Notes: generated by a model from the letters alone, not told the origin. Positions 1 to 9,259 are shown, numbered from the stretch's first letter. The stretch: 64,000 nucleotides of DNA from Desulfomonile tiedjei DSM 6799 (GCF_000266945.1 NC_018025.1:5026001-5090000), one strand, 5' to 3'. Made by a program: numbers and translations.

Positions 1-1989
1 CAGGAATTTCTCCTGATATCCAATACTGCGGACCAATTGGCTTCTGCACTGGAAATAGGAGCATGGAGCGAAGAAGCCTTGCTCGATCAACTGAAAACAA
101 CGGTAAGCCGGAATGACAAAATGTACGGTTCCGCCGTCGCATTTCCTCCGTTCATGTTCAACTCGACACTGGAACGCTTTGCACCCTACTATTATCGGTC
201 CGGGGACGAGATCGTTTTTGTACAGCTCGGCACGGAGTCTTACAACTATTTCCACAAGGATTGGTATCGCCTCCCCGCGAGGGAAAAGAAACCAGTCTGG
301 ACCGAACCGTATTTCGATGCCGGCGGAGGCAACGTTTCCATGGCGACCTATGCCCGCCCGATTCTGCAAGATCCTACATCGCTCAAAGGTGCAGAGTTGA
401 AGTACGTCGTTACTGCGGACATTTCTCTCGAGAATCTGAATCGACTGGTGAGCAGCAAGAAAGTCTATTCTACGGGTTTCTGCTTCGTGATCTCGAATAA
501 CGGTACCTTCGTCACGCACCGTAATCCCGACCTGATGCTGAAAAAAACCATCTTCGATATAGCTAATCTTTACCCGGATTCTAATGCGCATAAGATAGCT
601 CGTGCGATGATCGGGGAGCAAGAGGGATTCTACGATGTCGGGAACGGGTTGACGGGTGTGGATTCGTACATCGCGTTCAGCCGAATGGACCCTCCGGGGT
701 GGACTCTGGCGACTATGATACCCAAGCATGAACTCTTTGCAAAAGTCGACGACATGAGGCGGGACACTTTGCTTCTGGGAGGACTGGGGGCCGTTCTTCT
801 CATCATTGCGTCTCTTTTCGTGGCACGCTCGCTGAGCCGTCCTGTTCGTCAAATGGCTGGAGAAACTCTTAAAATAGCTGAAGGGAACCTCGACATTAAT
901 CTATCGAACATACGTTCCCATGATGAAATAGGCCAGCTTGCTCGAGCCTTTACCCGCATGACTGAGGGTCTTAAGGAACGTGAGCGCATTAAGGACACCT
1001 TTGGGCGTTACCTGACACAGGAAGTGGTAAAGCGTCTCCTGGAATCCAAAGACGGACTCAAGCTTGGAGGGGAAATACGTGAAATCTCCATTCTCATGTC
1101 CGACCTCAGAGGTTTTACCGCACTCTCTTCGACCATGAGCCCGGAACAGATCATTCGATTCCTGAATCGCTATTTAGGGAAAATGGTGGAAATTATTCTG
1201 GATCATCGAGGGATTATCGATGAAATAATCGGTGACGGAATCCTGGCATTTTTCGGTGCACCGGAAACACTGGAAAATCATCCTGAATTGGCTGTTGCGT
1301 GTGCAATCAAAATGCAGTTGGCAATGGAAGAAATAAATGCTCAAAACGAAGCTGACGGACTTCCTCATCTTGAAATGGGCGTGGCCGTGAATACAGGCGA
1401 GGTAGTGGTCGGCAACATAGGATCCGAAAAAAGAGCCAAATATGGAGCAGTAGGAGCTCAGGTGAACTTTACCGGCAGAGTCGAATCCTTTACAGTAGGA
1501 GGCCAGGTACTGATAAGTAGCAGCACATATGAGAAGCTCTCTGACAATTTGGTTATTAGCAATGTAATAAGTGTTGCAATGAAAGGAGTCCCCGGACAGG
1601 TTCAAGTGTACGATGTCCTGGGGATAAAGGGAGCAGAAGAGGCATCTCTGCAGAAACGAAATGATTCGTTGTTATCGCTTGAGTCACCTTTGACTGCCCG
1701 AATTTTCAGTATGGATCAGAAGATTCTGGAAAGCAGCGGCAAAGAGGCCACGATCACCGACGTATCCCTCAAGTCGGTTCGCCTTGTTTCTCATGCTGAA
1801 ATCCTACAGTGGGACGATCTCAGAATCGTTCTCAAGAGCGAACCCAAGGACCTGGAGATGTACGGAAAAGCCATTTCCGTCCAACCGATAGATGGAGCCA
1901 CTGCAGCAACAATTCGTCTTACATCGGTGTCTCCCGACGGTTACAGGCTTCTTCGCCACATCTTGTCTTCCAAGTCCGAACCGGCATGA
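1..1989 (+). CDS. Membrane class III adenylate/guanylate cyclase with Cache sensor (5' end outside window)
   Basis: The frame is open from base 1, so the gene begins upstream; the first visible start-like codon (TTG at 37) is probably internal. The visible protein has an extracytoplasmic Cache-like region (roughly residues 1-245), a membrane segment (about 255-280), a HAMP domain (to about 325) and a class III nucleotide cyclase domain (about 360-535). Metal-binding motifs SDLRGFT and IGDGILAFFG are present, as is a purine-site lysine in KRAKYG. The position that is usually Asp in GDTVN reads GAQVN, so base specificity is unclear. The last 100 residues, with TDVSLKSVRLVS, resemble a PilZ-type beta barrel. 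The expected role is to couple an external ligand to cyclic nucleotide synthesis. Cyclase assignment is secure; product (cAMP or cGMP) and the PilZ-like tail are inference. Confidence 0.9.
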   Translation, partial: QEFLLISNTADQLASALEIGAWSEEALLDQLKTTVSRNDKMYGSAVAFPPFMFNSTLERFAPYYYRSGDEIVFVQLGTESYNYFHKDWYRLPAREKKPVWTEPYFDAGGGNVSMATYARPILQDPTSLKGAELKYVVTADISLENLNRLVSSKKVYSTGFCFVISNNGTFVTHRNPDLMLKKTIFDIANLYPDSNAHKIARAMIGEQEGFYDVGNGLTGVDSYIAFSRMDPPGWTLATMIPKHELFAKVDDMRRDTLLLGGLGAVLLIIASLFVARSLSRPVRQMAGETLKIAEGNLDINLSNIRSHDEIGQLARAFTRMTEGLKERERIKDTFGRYLTQEVVKRLLESKDGLKLGGEIREISILMSDLRGFTALSSTMSPEQIIRFLNRYLGKMVEIILDHRGIIDEIIGDGILAFFGAPETLENHPELAVACAIKMQLAMEEINAQNEADGLPHLEMGVAVNTGEVVVGNIGSEKRAKYGAVGAQVNFTGRVESFTVGGQVLISSSTYEKLSDNLVISNVISVAMKGVPGQVQVYDVLGIKGAEEASLQKRNDSLLSLESPLTARIFSMDQKILESSGKEATITDVSLKSVRLVSHAEILQWDDLRIVLKSEPKDLEMYGKAISVQPIDGATAATIRLTSVSPDGYRLLRHILSSKSEPA

Positions 1990-2033
1990 GACGATCTTCC
2001 TGTAACTGGAATGATGATTGACGGAACACCCTC

Positions 2034-2083
2034 TACCCTTTTGTTAAAGGGGGGCATAGGGGGATTTTGAATGCAAATCGGTA
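2034..2083. repeat. G-run/C-run palindromic repeat, partial copy
   Basis: The sequence has a CCCTTTTGTTAAAGGGG hairpin followed by GGGGGATTTTGAATGCAAAT, which matches the right half of the 92-bp element at 58821-58912. The left terminal repeat is missing. It lies in the 417-bp space between the cyclase and livM. I see no gene in the rest of that space; a TTGACA hexamer at 2278-2283 has no convincing -10 partner. Confidence 0.6.
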
Positions 2084-2535
2084 ACCTGCTTCAAATTACT
2101 GTCTACTCGGTCAAGTACATTTTGAGCTTACAACCAGGCCACTTTCGCGAAGCACTCGAACACAAAACCGAGCGCCCCCAGGGCTACACGCCTGTCGAAT
2201 GTCCTGACTCAGGATACGGCAAGTGTGGTAAGGATTCTTAGGGAAACTGGCGTCCCGGATGTTTGTTGATTACCTGATTGACAGAATACGTGAAAACGTG
2301 CTAGGGAAGTCATTTATTTCCATCAGCAGTTAACAGTAAACCGGTCGGCTAACAGTTGAGGCTTTCAGGAGATTCGCGGGCCGCGGTTTCTTCCAGGGCA
2401 TGCCATATGGATATGAAGCGGGACTATTATGAGGATATCCAGCTATGCAGGTCGTGGACCGTTCGCGTGGCCACGATTCTCTTGCTGGCTCTCTTGGCCG
2501 CAATTCCCTTTCTTGTGGGGAATTACACGCTGTAT

Positions 2536-2543
2536 ATACTTAA
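2536..2543. repeat. Left target-site duplication (ATACTTAA) of the livM insertion
   Basis: ATACTTAA directly precedes the left end of the element and is repeated exactly at 4023-4030. Deleting one copy plus the element restores the livM frame. Confidence 0.92.
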
Positions 2544-4022
2544 CTATAGTTTCGCCCTTTTTGTATTCTGGACGGTTAGATGGTGAGATAATCCTTGAAA
2601 AAATAAGGCGTTCCGCACATACCCGGTTTTGTGAAAGATTCTGGGAAGGAGGAACGCCAGTTGAAGAGATCTATACCAGATCCGTTCGGGATTGACGAGA
2701 TTCATTTCAGAGCGTGTTTCAGCGCACCGAGTTTCCGTATCTTCGTTGCGCTGGTGGTCGGTTGGGTGCTCACTATGGGCAAGCACACTATCAGCCAGGT
2801 GATTCTGACCATGAGACTCCATGAATCCAAGCACTTCGCCAGCATCTACCGATTCCTCGGCAAGGGACGATGGGAGACTGACTTTGTCTCCTATTTCGTC
2901 TTCAGAATGTTGGTAGAAACGCTGATTGCAGAAGGGATCGAGATCCTTGTGGTGATTGACGACACCTTGAACAAGCACACTGGCAAGAAGATCTGTGGCG
3001 CGGGCTGGCAGCATGATGGTTCACTCCCAAAGCATACTAAGCAAAAGGGGTATGGAGTGTGCTTTGTCATCATAGGACTGGCGATTCGCCTTCCCGGCAT
3101 CAGCGATCGCATGTTTTGTCTGCCATACGCTGCCCGCCTTTGGTGGCCGCCAAAGGCCAAGTTTAATCCCAAGAGCCTGCCCTACAAGACAAAACCCGAA
3201 CTTGGATTGGATCTTATAAATCTGACTCATTCATGGCTCCAAGAGGGAGAAAGACTGAGAATTGTGTTCGACCTGGGATACTGCTGCGATACCATCCTCA
3301 AAGCACGACCCAAGAATGTGCACATTACAGGGAGGCTGAGAAAGGATGCAGCTTTGTTCGCTGTGCTGGAACCTGCTCCATTTACAGTGATGGGCAGACC
3401 TCGCAAGAGAGGCGCTCGACTGCCCTCCCTGGAAACGATGTTCCAGGACCCCAATCTGGGGTGGAATGAGATTAGGGTCTTCTGCTATGGAAAACAAACT
3501 AAGCTCCTGATACATCAGTTCACGGCGCTATGGTATCATAGCGCAGGGCAACAGCCTCTTTCGATCGTGTTGTGCCATGACCCGGCCGGCCACCATGCCA
3601 ATATGGTGTTTTTCGATACGGACCCTCAGGCTGCACCACAGCAGATTATCGAGCGCTACGCTGCACGCTTTAGCATTGAGATGACCAATCGAGAGACCAA
3701 GAACCTCCTGGGTGCGGCTGAACCTCAGTGTCGGAAAGAGACCTCGGTAACCCGTGCCCCTATGTTTGCTTACTGGGCCTACTGCTTTGTAGTGCTTTGG
3801 TTCGTTGGGCAATTCGTCACTGCAAAGAACCTCGTTGCCGACCCGGCTCCCTGGTACTGCCGGAAAAAGTCGTTCACCTTTTCAGACATGCTGGCAGCAG
3901 CTCGAAGGAGTCATTTCTCGCTGAGAATTTATTCGAAAGCCAGCCGAATCAATAAGTTCGAAAAACTCAACGGCCCGCGCTCCACGCGCGGACTCGACCA
4001 TGCAAGAATCGCGAAACTATAG
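2544..4022. mobile_element. 1,479-bp insertion sequence, IS4-superfamily-like DDE type, inserted in livM
   Basis: The left end reads CTATAGTTTCGC and the right end is its exact reverse complement, GCGAAACTATAG: 12 bp perfect, then a partly matching extension. Both ends abut identical ATACTTAA duplications. The element holds one transposase gene whose TAG stop lies inside the right inverted repeat. Perfect ends, perfect duplication and an intact transposase point to a recent insertion. I cannot assign the family with certainty: the transposase motifs look like the IS4/IS701-type DDE superfamily, but an 8-bp duplication is not the usual length for IS701. Confidence 0.92.
2661..4022 (+). CDS. 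DDE transposase of the livM insertion sequence
   Basis: The protein is about 453 aa. A TTG start at 2661 has a GGAGG box 8 bases upstream; a GTG at 2631 in the same frame is an alternative without a good box. Candidate acidic residues are the first Asp in VVIDDTLNKH near residue 105, the Asp in IVFDLGYCCD, and the Glu in MTNRETKNLLGAAEP, the usual D-D-E arrangement of an RNase H-fold transposase with an insertion between the second Asp and Glu. GAGWQHDGS is typical of this group. The stop overlaps the terminal inverted repeat. It should act on its own ends by cut-and-paste transposition. Nothing suggests decay. Confidence 0.9.
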   Translation: MKRSIPDPFGIDEIHFRACFSAPSFRIFVALVVGWVLTMGKHTISQVILTMRLHESKHFASIYRFLGKGRWETDFVSYFVFRMLVETLIAEGIEILVVIDDTLNKHTGKKICGAGWQHDGSLPKHTKQKGYGVCFVIIGLAIRLPGISDRMFCLPYAARLWWPPKAKFNPKSLPYKTKPELGLDLINLTHSWLQEGERLRIVFDLGYCCDTILKARPKNVHITGRLRKDAALFAVLEPAPFTVMGRPRKRGARLPSLETMFQDPNLGWNEIRVFCYGKQTKLLIHQFTALWYHSAGQQPLSIVLCHDPAGHHANMVFFDTDPQAAPQQIIERYAARFSIEMTNRETKNLLGAAEPQCRKETSVTRAPMFAYWAYCFVVLWFVGQFVTAKNLVADPAPWYCRKKSFTFSDMLAAARRSHFSLRIYSKASRINKFEKLNGPRSTRGLDHARIAKL

Positions 4023-4030
4023 ATACTTAA
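4023..4030. repeat. Right target-site duplication (ATACTTAA)
   Basis: This is an exact copy of 2536-2543, and livM coding sequence resumes at 4031. Confidence 0.92.
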
Positions 4031-4954
4031 TCTGATTGCCATAAATACGATCGTGGCCATCGGTTTGAATATTCTCGTGGGCTACACAGGCCAGATTTCG
4101 TTGGGGCATGCCGGATTTTTTGCCACAGGCGCTTACTCCTGCGTTCTGCTTATGGTGAAAGCTCAAGTTCCGTTTATCATTGCACTGCCTGCAGCAGGTT
4201 TGATTTCAGCTCTCTTCGGTTTTCTTGTCGGCCTGCCTTCCTTAAGGTTGGAGGGCCCATATCTTGCCATTGCCACCCTGGGTTTCGGTATGGCTATTAC
4301 CCAGATCATTAGCCACTCGAGTTTTACCGGCGGTCACATGGGGATTGAAGCTCCGAAAATGTCTGTTGGATCGTTTGTTATCGATACTCCTGCAGAACAG
4401 TACGCGGTGATAACCATCATTGCAGTAATACTGACTGTTGCAGCATTGAACCTGATGAAAACCCGTGTCGGAAGAGCATTCGTGGCAATAAGGGACAGTG
4501 AAATAGCTGCAGAGGCAATGGGTATCAACATTACCTGGTTTAAAACACTGTCATTTGCAGTAAGCGCATTCTATACGGGCATTGGCGGAGCGCTCATGGC
4601 CTTTGCCCTGGAACATGTGAGCGCATCGAGCTTCAATCTCATCTTATCTATCACATTCCTGGCCATGATAGTTGTGGGGGGATTGGGATCGATCATGGGA
4701 TCTATTTTGGGGGCTGCACTCCTTACCTACCTGCAAATTAAACTGCAGATTATCCAGGAAGCACCTGTTATAGGACCGCTTCTTCTGGACATCTCCAACA
4801 TGTTTTTCACTCCCGAAGGTTTGCCGAATATCCAGAGCATCGTTTTCGGTGCCATCATGATTGCAATCGTCATTTTCGAGCCGCTCGGAATGAGGGGCAT
4901 CTACTTGAGAATCAAGCGTTATTGGAAAATGTGGCCTTTTTAGGTGGTGCACGT

Positions 4955-5833
4955 ATGCAGTTTTTCTTCGATCTGCTTGTAGGTGGCTTGTCCATGGGCG
5001 CATGTTATGCGCTTGTGGCGCTCGCGATGGTCATCATATACAAAACCTCCGAGGTCCCCAATTTTGCCCAGGGCGAAATGGCCATGTTATCCACATTTGT
5101 GGCTTACTCGCTCATGTCGAGTTATCACGTGGGCTTTTGGACTGCCATCATTGCGACATTGCTGTTTGCGCTTGTCTTAGGATTCCTTTTGGAAATAGCT
5201 TTCCTTCGACCAGCAAAGGACCCGACGGTTCTCAGTCTCATCGTCATTACCCTGGGAGCGGAGATGATCCTGTACGGGCTGGCGGGTTGGAAATGGGGAG
5301 CGAACCAGAATCCTTTTCAGGTTCCGTTCTCGGAGTATTCCGGCTTCAGGATTGGTGGAGTACTCATAACCGAAATCAATCTTTGGACCTTCGTAACGAG
5401 TCTCGTGATTATGCTCCTTCTGTTTTTATTCTTTCGCTATACAAAGGTGGGAGTAGCCATGAAAGCGGTGCAGCAAAACGCCTTTGCAGCGAAAGCCATG
5501 GGGATCCCAACCCGAAGAATCTTGACGTTTACCTGGGGACTGAGTTCGGTTACTGGTGCTGTTGCGGGAGTCTTGATTGCTCCCATTGCGACCCTGGATA
5601 CCAATATGATGATGGACCCTATGCTCAAGGGCTTTGCCGGCGCGGTTCTGGGTGGAATGACAAGTCTTCCCGGTGCGGCTCTTGGTGGATATCTCCTGGG
5701 AATAATCGAAAACTGTTTTGGCGGTTACGTATCTCTTGAATTCAAATCCGTTGTAGCTTTCGGGCTCATCGTTTTAATTCTCTGCCTGAAACCGACGGGG
5801 TTGTTTGTGAAGCATTTTGAAAGAAAAGTATGA
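4955..5833 (+). CDS. livH: livH: branched-chain amino acid type ABC transporter permease
   Basis: The protein has 292 aa and about eight hydrophobic segments. The LivH pattern is clear: GGLSMGACYALVALAMVIIY near the N-terminus, PNFAQGEMAML and the coupling region MKAVQQNAFAAKAMGI. The ATG at 4955 follows GGTGG and starts 11 bases after the livM stop; a TTG at 4922 would extend into livM and is less likely. The subunit pairs with LivM in the inner membrane and contacts the LivG and LivF ATPases. Because livM is broken, this permease lacks its partner in the sequenced strain unless another livM exists elsewhere in the genome. Confidence 0.94.
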   Translation: MQFFFDLLVGGLSMGACYALVALAMVIIYKTSEVPNFAQGEMAMLSTFVAYSLMSSYHVGFWTAIIATLLFALVLGFLLEIAFLRPAKDPTVLSLIVITLGAEMILYGLAGWKWGANQNPFQVPFSEYSGFRIGGVLITEINLWTFVTSLVIMLLLFLFFRYTKVGVAMKAVQQNAFAAKAMGIPTRRILTFTWGLSSVTGAVAGVLIAPIATLDTNMMMDPMLKGFAGAVLGGMTSLPGAALGGYLLGIIENCFGGYVSLEFKSVVAFGLIVLILCLKPTGLFVKHFERKV

Positions 5834-5897
5834 ATCGGTTCTTTCGCTCTCAAGAGAGAACCACAACGTCAACGTGCTCGATTACGGAGGTGTAACC

Positions 5898-7082
5898 ATG
5901 AAGAGAGGCATCGCTATCATCAGTGCCGTTGTCTGTCTGTTGCTCTTGGGAATGGCTGTTATGGCAACGGCAGCGGATAAAGTCCGGGGTGTGACGGACA
6001 CGGAAATATTTATCGGTCAGTGGGGTCCTCAAACCGGGCCTGCCGCTCTGTGGGGAGCAGTGGCACGCGGCTCGGGTGTATATTTTGACCTGATCAATGA
6101 AGAGGGCGGCATCCACGGGCGAAAAATCAAATACTTCCTCAGGGATGACTCGTACAATCCCATGAAGACCAAGGCCATTGCAAAAGAATTCCTGGAGGAG
6201 ATCGGTATTTTCGCTGTGGTCGGCGGTGTAGGCACCTCAACGGGAATGGCCGTAAGGGATTACCTCATGGAGAATAAAGTGCCCTGGGTTGGACCTCCTA
6301 CCGGTTCCACCAACTGGACCGTGCCCATGCAGAAATACTTGTTCGCCCTATATCCCCGGTACACTGATGAAGCCTATGTGCTTACGCAGTATGCCGTTGA
6401 GAAGATGGGCAAGAAGAATATAGCTTTCTTCTATCAAAACGACGATTACGGCAAGGAAGGTCTCAAAGGCGCAAAAGATTACCTTGAGAAGAAAGGTATG
6501 AAAATCGCAGCGGAAGTCCCGGTCGAACCTCAGGATACCGACCTGAAATCCCACGTGCTCAAGTTGAAGGAGAGCAATGCGGATGCGGTCATACTCTGGG
6601 TGCTTCCGAAGCATGCGGCGATTGTCCTGGGCACCTCCATGGCCGCAGGTTTCAAACCTCAGTGGATAGCCTGTTCCACGCTGTCCGATTCAACCCTGAT
6701 GCACAAGGTTACCAAGGGCCTGTGGGAAGGTGTGGTGTACGCAAACTTCCTGGATATGGAGAGCCCACTTGTGAAAAAGTACCTGGAGGCGCAGAAGAAG
6801 TTCGCTCCGAAAGAGCAAGAGACCGGGGTCTTCTTCGTAGCTGGATTTTTGTTTGCCGAACCGCTGGTGGAAGGGCTCAGGAGAGCAGGCAAGGATCTCA
6901 ATCCCGACAGTTTCGTCAAGGCAATGGAGAGCATCCAGCACTGGAACGACTGGCTGGGATACGATTGCACCTTCGGCCCCAACGAGCGGCAGGGCATGAA
7001 AGCAGTGTACCTGAGCAAGTGCGGTCAAGGTGGCAAACCCGAGAAGATTTCCGACTGGCTCAAGTTCGATACGGCAAAATGA
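5898..7082 (+). CDS. livJ: livJ: periplasmic substrate-binding protein of the LIV-type transporter
   Basis: The protein has 394 aa and a Sec signal peptide (MKRGIAIISAVVCLLLLGMA, cleaved near ATA-AD). The mature part has the type I periplasmic binding fold: IFIGQWGPQTGPAA at the start, INEEGGIHGRK, a VVGGVGTSTG hinge-side loop and FFYQNDDYGKEG. The ATG at 5898 has CGGAGGTG upstream. It delivers ligand to LivH/LivM. These proteins bind amino acids but also aromatic or fatty acids and amides, and the acyl-CoA synthetase downstream makes a carboxylic acid ligand plausible. Ligand identity is inference. Confidence 0.93.
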   Translation: MKRGIAIISAVVCLLLLGMAVMATAADKVRGVTDTEIFIGQWGPQTGPAALWGAVARGSGVYFDLINEEGGIHGRKIKYFLRDDSYNPMKTKAIAKEFLEEIGIFAVVGGVGTSTGMAVRDYLMENKVPWVGPPTGSTNWTVPMQKYLFALYPRYTDEAYVLTQYAVEKMGKKNIAFFYQNDDYGKEGLKGAKDYLEKKGMKIAAEVPVEPQDTDLKSHVLKLKESNADAVILWVLPKHAAIVLGTSMAAGFKPQWIACSTLSDSTLMHKVTKGLWEGVVYANFLDMESPLVKKYLEAQKKFAPKEQETGVFFVAGFLFAEPLVEGLRRAGKDLNPDSFVKAMESIQHWNDWLGYDCTFGPNERQGMKAVYLSKCGQGGKPEKISDWLKFDTAK

Positions 7083-7190
7083 GACGATATATTTACGTTT
7101 TCAAAGCACTAAGATCTGGAGATATAGTCGCCAATTCGAGGGCAAGTCGGTTTAAGAAGAGCATACCAGAGAGTCGGGTGTGATCAAAGT

Positions 7191-7250
7191 CCCCCTTTCG
7201 TAAAGGGGGATTCAGGGGGATTTTCAATGTTTCGATCAAAATCCCCCCGG
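7191..7250. repeat. G-run palindromic repeat, left copy in the livJ-livG gap
   Basis: CCCCCTTTCGTAAAGGGGG forms a hairpin. It is followed by GGGGGATTTTCAATG and then TTTCGATCAAAATCCCCCC. The TCGATCAAAATCCCCCC stretch recurs at about 7487-7506, so the 203-bp element at 7257-7459 lies between two related G-run units. Confidence 0.65.
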
Positions 7251-7256
7251 CCCTAC

Positions 7257-7459
7257 AGGCGTTAACTTAGCGTGTTTTGGATCGTTTGTTCCGAAGGAAT
7301 AGTTGATAATAGGCCGGTGATTCATCGCCGGTTAAGGAAAAACCTAATGATTTTCGAGTCCCGGAGGGACGGCTGATACATAAATTCCCGGCAATGAATT
7401 ACCGGGCTATTTTCTTTCGTCCCCCTAGGGACTAAGAGATTGGAACAAAGTTGATGCCT
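7257..7459. repeat. MITE-like repeat family B, copy 1
   Basis: The ends are imperfect inverted repeats (AGGCGTTAACTT at the left, AAGTTGATGCCT at the right). Inside are hairpins CCGGTGATTCATCGCCGG, GTCCCGGAGGGAC and CCCGGCAATGAATTACCGGG. Related copies lie at 30790-31005 and 59554-59758, in the opposite orientation. No coding sequence is present. Confidence 0.72.
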
Positions 7460-7477
7460 ATGGAGATTTAGAGGGAT

Positions 7478-7530
7478 CTTCAACGTTTTCGATCAAAATC
7501 CCCCCAGCCCCCTTTACAAAAGGGGGTGAA
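7478..7530. repeat. G-run palindromic repeat, right copy in the livJ-livG gap
   Basis: ATCAAAATCCCCCC is followed by the hairpin CCCCTTTACAAAAGGGGG. It matches the copy at 7191-7250. The remaining bases up to livG (7531-7674) show no gene. Confidence 0.6.
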
Positions 7531-7674
7531 TCAGCACCTATGAGACCTGAGGAACCTGTATGTAAAAAGTGTTTCCCCCCAATCTGCTTGTTTGGTTGGA
7601 AACGATTATGCTGTGTTTCCCGCATACTCTGCAGGAAGGCCTTCTAAAATCGATACCTTGGAACATTGTGCAAC

Positions 7675-8445
7675 ATGTCTTTCTTGGCGATAAAAGATCT
7701 CGGGATATCATTCGGCGGGCTTACCGCTCTGAGTTCGGTTTCCATGAATGTGGAGAAAGGTCAGATATTCTCCATTATCGGTCCTAATGGAGCAGGTAAG
7801 ACTACTATCTTCAACTGCATCAGCGGAATCTACCGCCCGAAGCGGGGAAGCATCCTCTTTCAAGGTCAGGAAATGGTGGGAAAGAAGCCCTATCAGGCTG
7901 CGAAGATGGGTATAGCCCGGACATTCCAGAACATAGAGCTTTTCAGTCACCTGAGCACGATGGACAATCTTCTCCTGGGCCGTCACATGCACATGAAATC
8001 CGGAATACTGGCAGGCTCCACGTTCCTGGGGAGAAACTTTCCCGCTGCACGCGAGGAATGCCTCCACAGAGAGCGAGTGGAAAGAATTATCGAGTTTCTC
8101 GAAATCGAATCGGCCAGAGACATGCCTGTATCCGCGCTTCCGTACGGCACAAGAAAACTCGTCGAACTTGGACGGGCCCTGGCAATGGAGCCTTCGCTTT
8201 TGCTTCTCGACGAACCCACCGCAGGGATGAATCAGGAAGAAAAACGAGATATGATGTTTTGGATCAGAGATATCCGAGACGACTTCGATGTAACCATCCT
8301 GATGGTGGAACACGATATGAATCTCGTTATGGAAGTGTCTGACGAGATTTTCGCACTTAACTTCGGAATAAAGCTGGTCCAGGGACCACCTCACGTGGTC
8401 AGGAACGACCCGGGAGTCCTGGAAGCATATCTCGGGCGTGATTGA
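7675..8445 (+). CDS. livG: livG: ABC transporter ATP-binding protein
   Basis: The 256-aa ATPase has Walker A GPNGAGKTT, the LivG-type signature ALPYGTRKLVELGRALA, Walker B LLLLDEPTAGMN and H-loop VEHDMN. The conserved ARTFQNIELF after the Q-loop is typical of LivG. The ATG at 7675 gives MSFLAIKDL; the ribosome-binding site is weak, and a TTG at 7666 is possible. The 592-bp gap from livJ is filled largely by repeats, so expression with the upstream genes may be reduced or independent. It powers uptake together with LivF. Confidence 0.93.
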   Translation: MSFLAIKDLGISFGGLTALSSVSMNVEKGQIFSIIGPNGAGKTTIFNCISGIYRPKRGSILFQGQEMVGKKPYQAAKMGIARTFQNIELFSHLSTMDNLLLGRHMHMKSGILAGSTFLGRNFPAAREECLHRERVERIIEFLEIESARDMPVSALPYGTRKLVELGRALAMEPSLLLLDEPTAGMNQEEKRDMMFWIRDIRDDFDVTILMVEHDMNLVMEVSDEIFALNFGIKLVQGPPHVVRNDPGVLEAYLGRD

Positions 8446-8497
8446 GCCCGGCGATTGGATCCCTCAAACCTTTTCGGTAGGAATAAAGCAGAATCAA

Positions 8498-9259
8498 ATG
8501 CTGGAAACCAGAAACATCGAAATATATTACGGTAAGATAATGGTTGTCCGCGGGCTCTCTATCAAGGTTCAGAAGGGAGAGATCCGTGCTATTCTCGGTG
8601 CGAACGGAGCAGGTAAATCCACCACACTGAAAACCATCATGGGATACCTGGACGATCAGCCCGAAAAGGGTACTATTTGGTTCAATGACAAACGTATCGA
8701 CCGTCTCAAAACCGAACAGATAGTCCCGCTCGGAATCGCTTACGTACCGGAAGGCCGCGAGGTCTTTCCTGAACTGACGATTCGTGAAAACCTCATAATG
8801 GGGGCATACACAAGATCGGGTGATTGCAGTGCTGAAATAGACCGGGTGTTCAACTACTTCCCTGTGTTGAAAGACAGGCTGAAGCAGCAAGCAGGTACTC
8901 TTTCCGGCGGTGAGCAGCAGATGCTTGCCATCGGAAGAGCTCTGATGTCCAAACCGGCTCTCATGATTCTTGACGAGCCTTCTTTGGGCCTTTCCCCCCT
9001 ACTGGTGACCGAGATTTTCGACATCATACGAACAATAAATCAGGAAGGCATGACGATCCTGCTGGTGGAACAGAATGCGCGAAAAGCTCTTTCGGTCGCT
9101 CACCATGCCTTCATCATGGAGACAGGTCGGATCGTGCTCGAAGGTCCCCCGGATAAGCTCATGAAGAATGAGGACGTTCAGGAGTTTTATCTGGGAATGC
9201 AACAGGAAGAGTCAATCAAAGGTTATCAGCGATATAAACGGAAGAAACGATGGCGCTAG
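8498..9259 (+). CDS. livF: livF: ABC transporter ATP-binding protein
   Basis: The 253-aa ATPase carries Walker A GANGAGKSTT, signature TLSGGEQQMLAIGRALM, Walker B LMILDEPSLGLSP and H-loop VEQNA. The LivF-specific YVPEGREVFPELT is present. The ATG at 8498 starts MLETRNIEIYYG, 52 bases after the livG stop; an in-frame extension to 8438 adds residues unlike the family. The C-terminus has a basic tail (KRYKRKKRWR pattern), and the stop overlaps the start of the acyl-CoA synthetase, indicating one transcript. Confidence 0.93.
   Translation: MLETRNIEIYYGKIMVVRGLSIKVQKGEIRAILGANGAGKSTTLKTIMGYLDDQPEKGTIWFNDKRIDRLKTEQIVPLGIAYVPEGREVFPELTIRENLIMGAYTRSGDCSAEIDRVFNYFPVLKDRLKQQAGTLSGGEQQMLAIGRALMSKPALMILDEPSLGLSPLLVTEIFDIIRTINQEGMTILLVEQNARKALSVAHHAFIMETGRIVLEGPPDKLMKNEDVQEFYLGMQQEESIKGYQRYKRKKRWR

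Larger units (their letters stand above)
2407..4943 (+). pseudogene. livM: livM: branched-chain amino acid type ABC permease, split by an insertion sequence
   Basis: Bases 2407-2543 encode the first 46 residues (MDMKRDYYEDIQLC..., first membrane helix). After the insertion, 4031-4943 encode the rest, including the LivM signature GLNILVGYTGQISLGHAGFF. Removing the element and one copy of the 8-bp duplication gives 137 + 913 = 1,050 bases, exactly 350 codons, with a continuous reading YILNLIAINTIVAIGLN. So the gene was intact before insertion and shows no other damage. The product would be an inner-membrane permease subunit pairing with LivH. As it stands the permease cannot be made unless the element excises or a start around GTG 4053 gives a partial protein lacking the first helix. 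Confidence 0.93.

Noticed and set aside
2278-2283. livM promoter based on TTGACA
   Set aside because: No acceptable -10 lies 16-18 bases downstream.
5002-5739. 245-codon frame overlapping livH
   Set aside because: It lies inside livH in another frame, has no ribosome-binding site, and is rich in Ser, Gly and Cys without family pattern.
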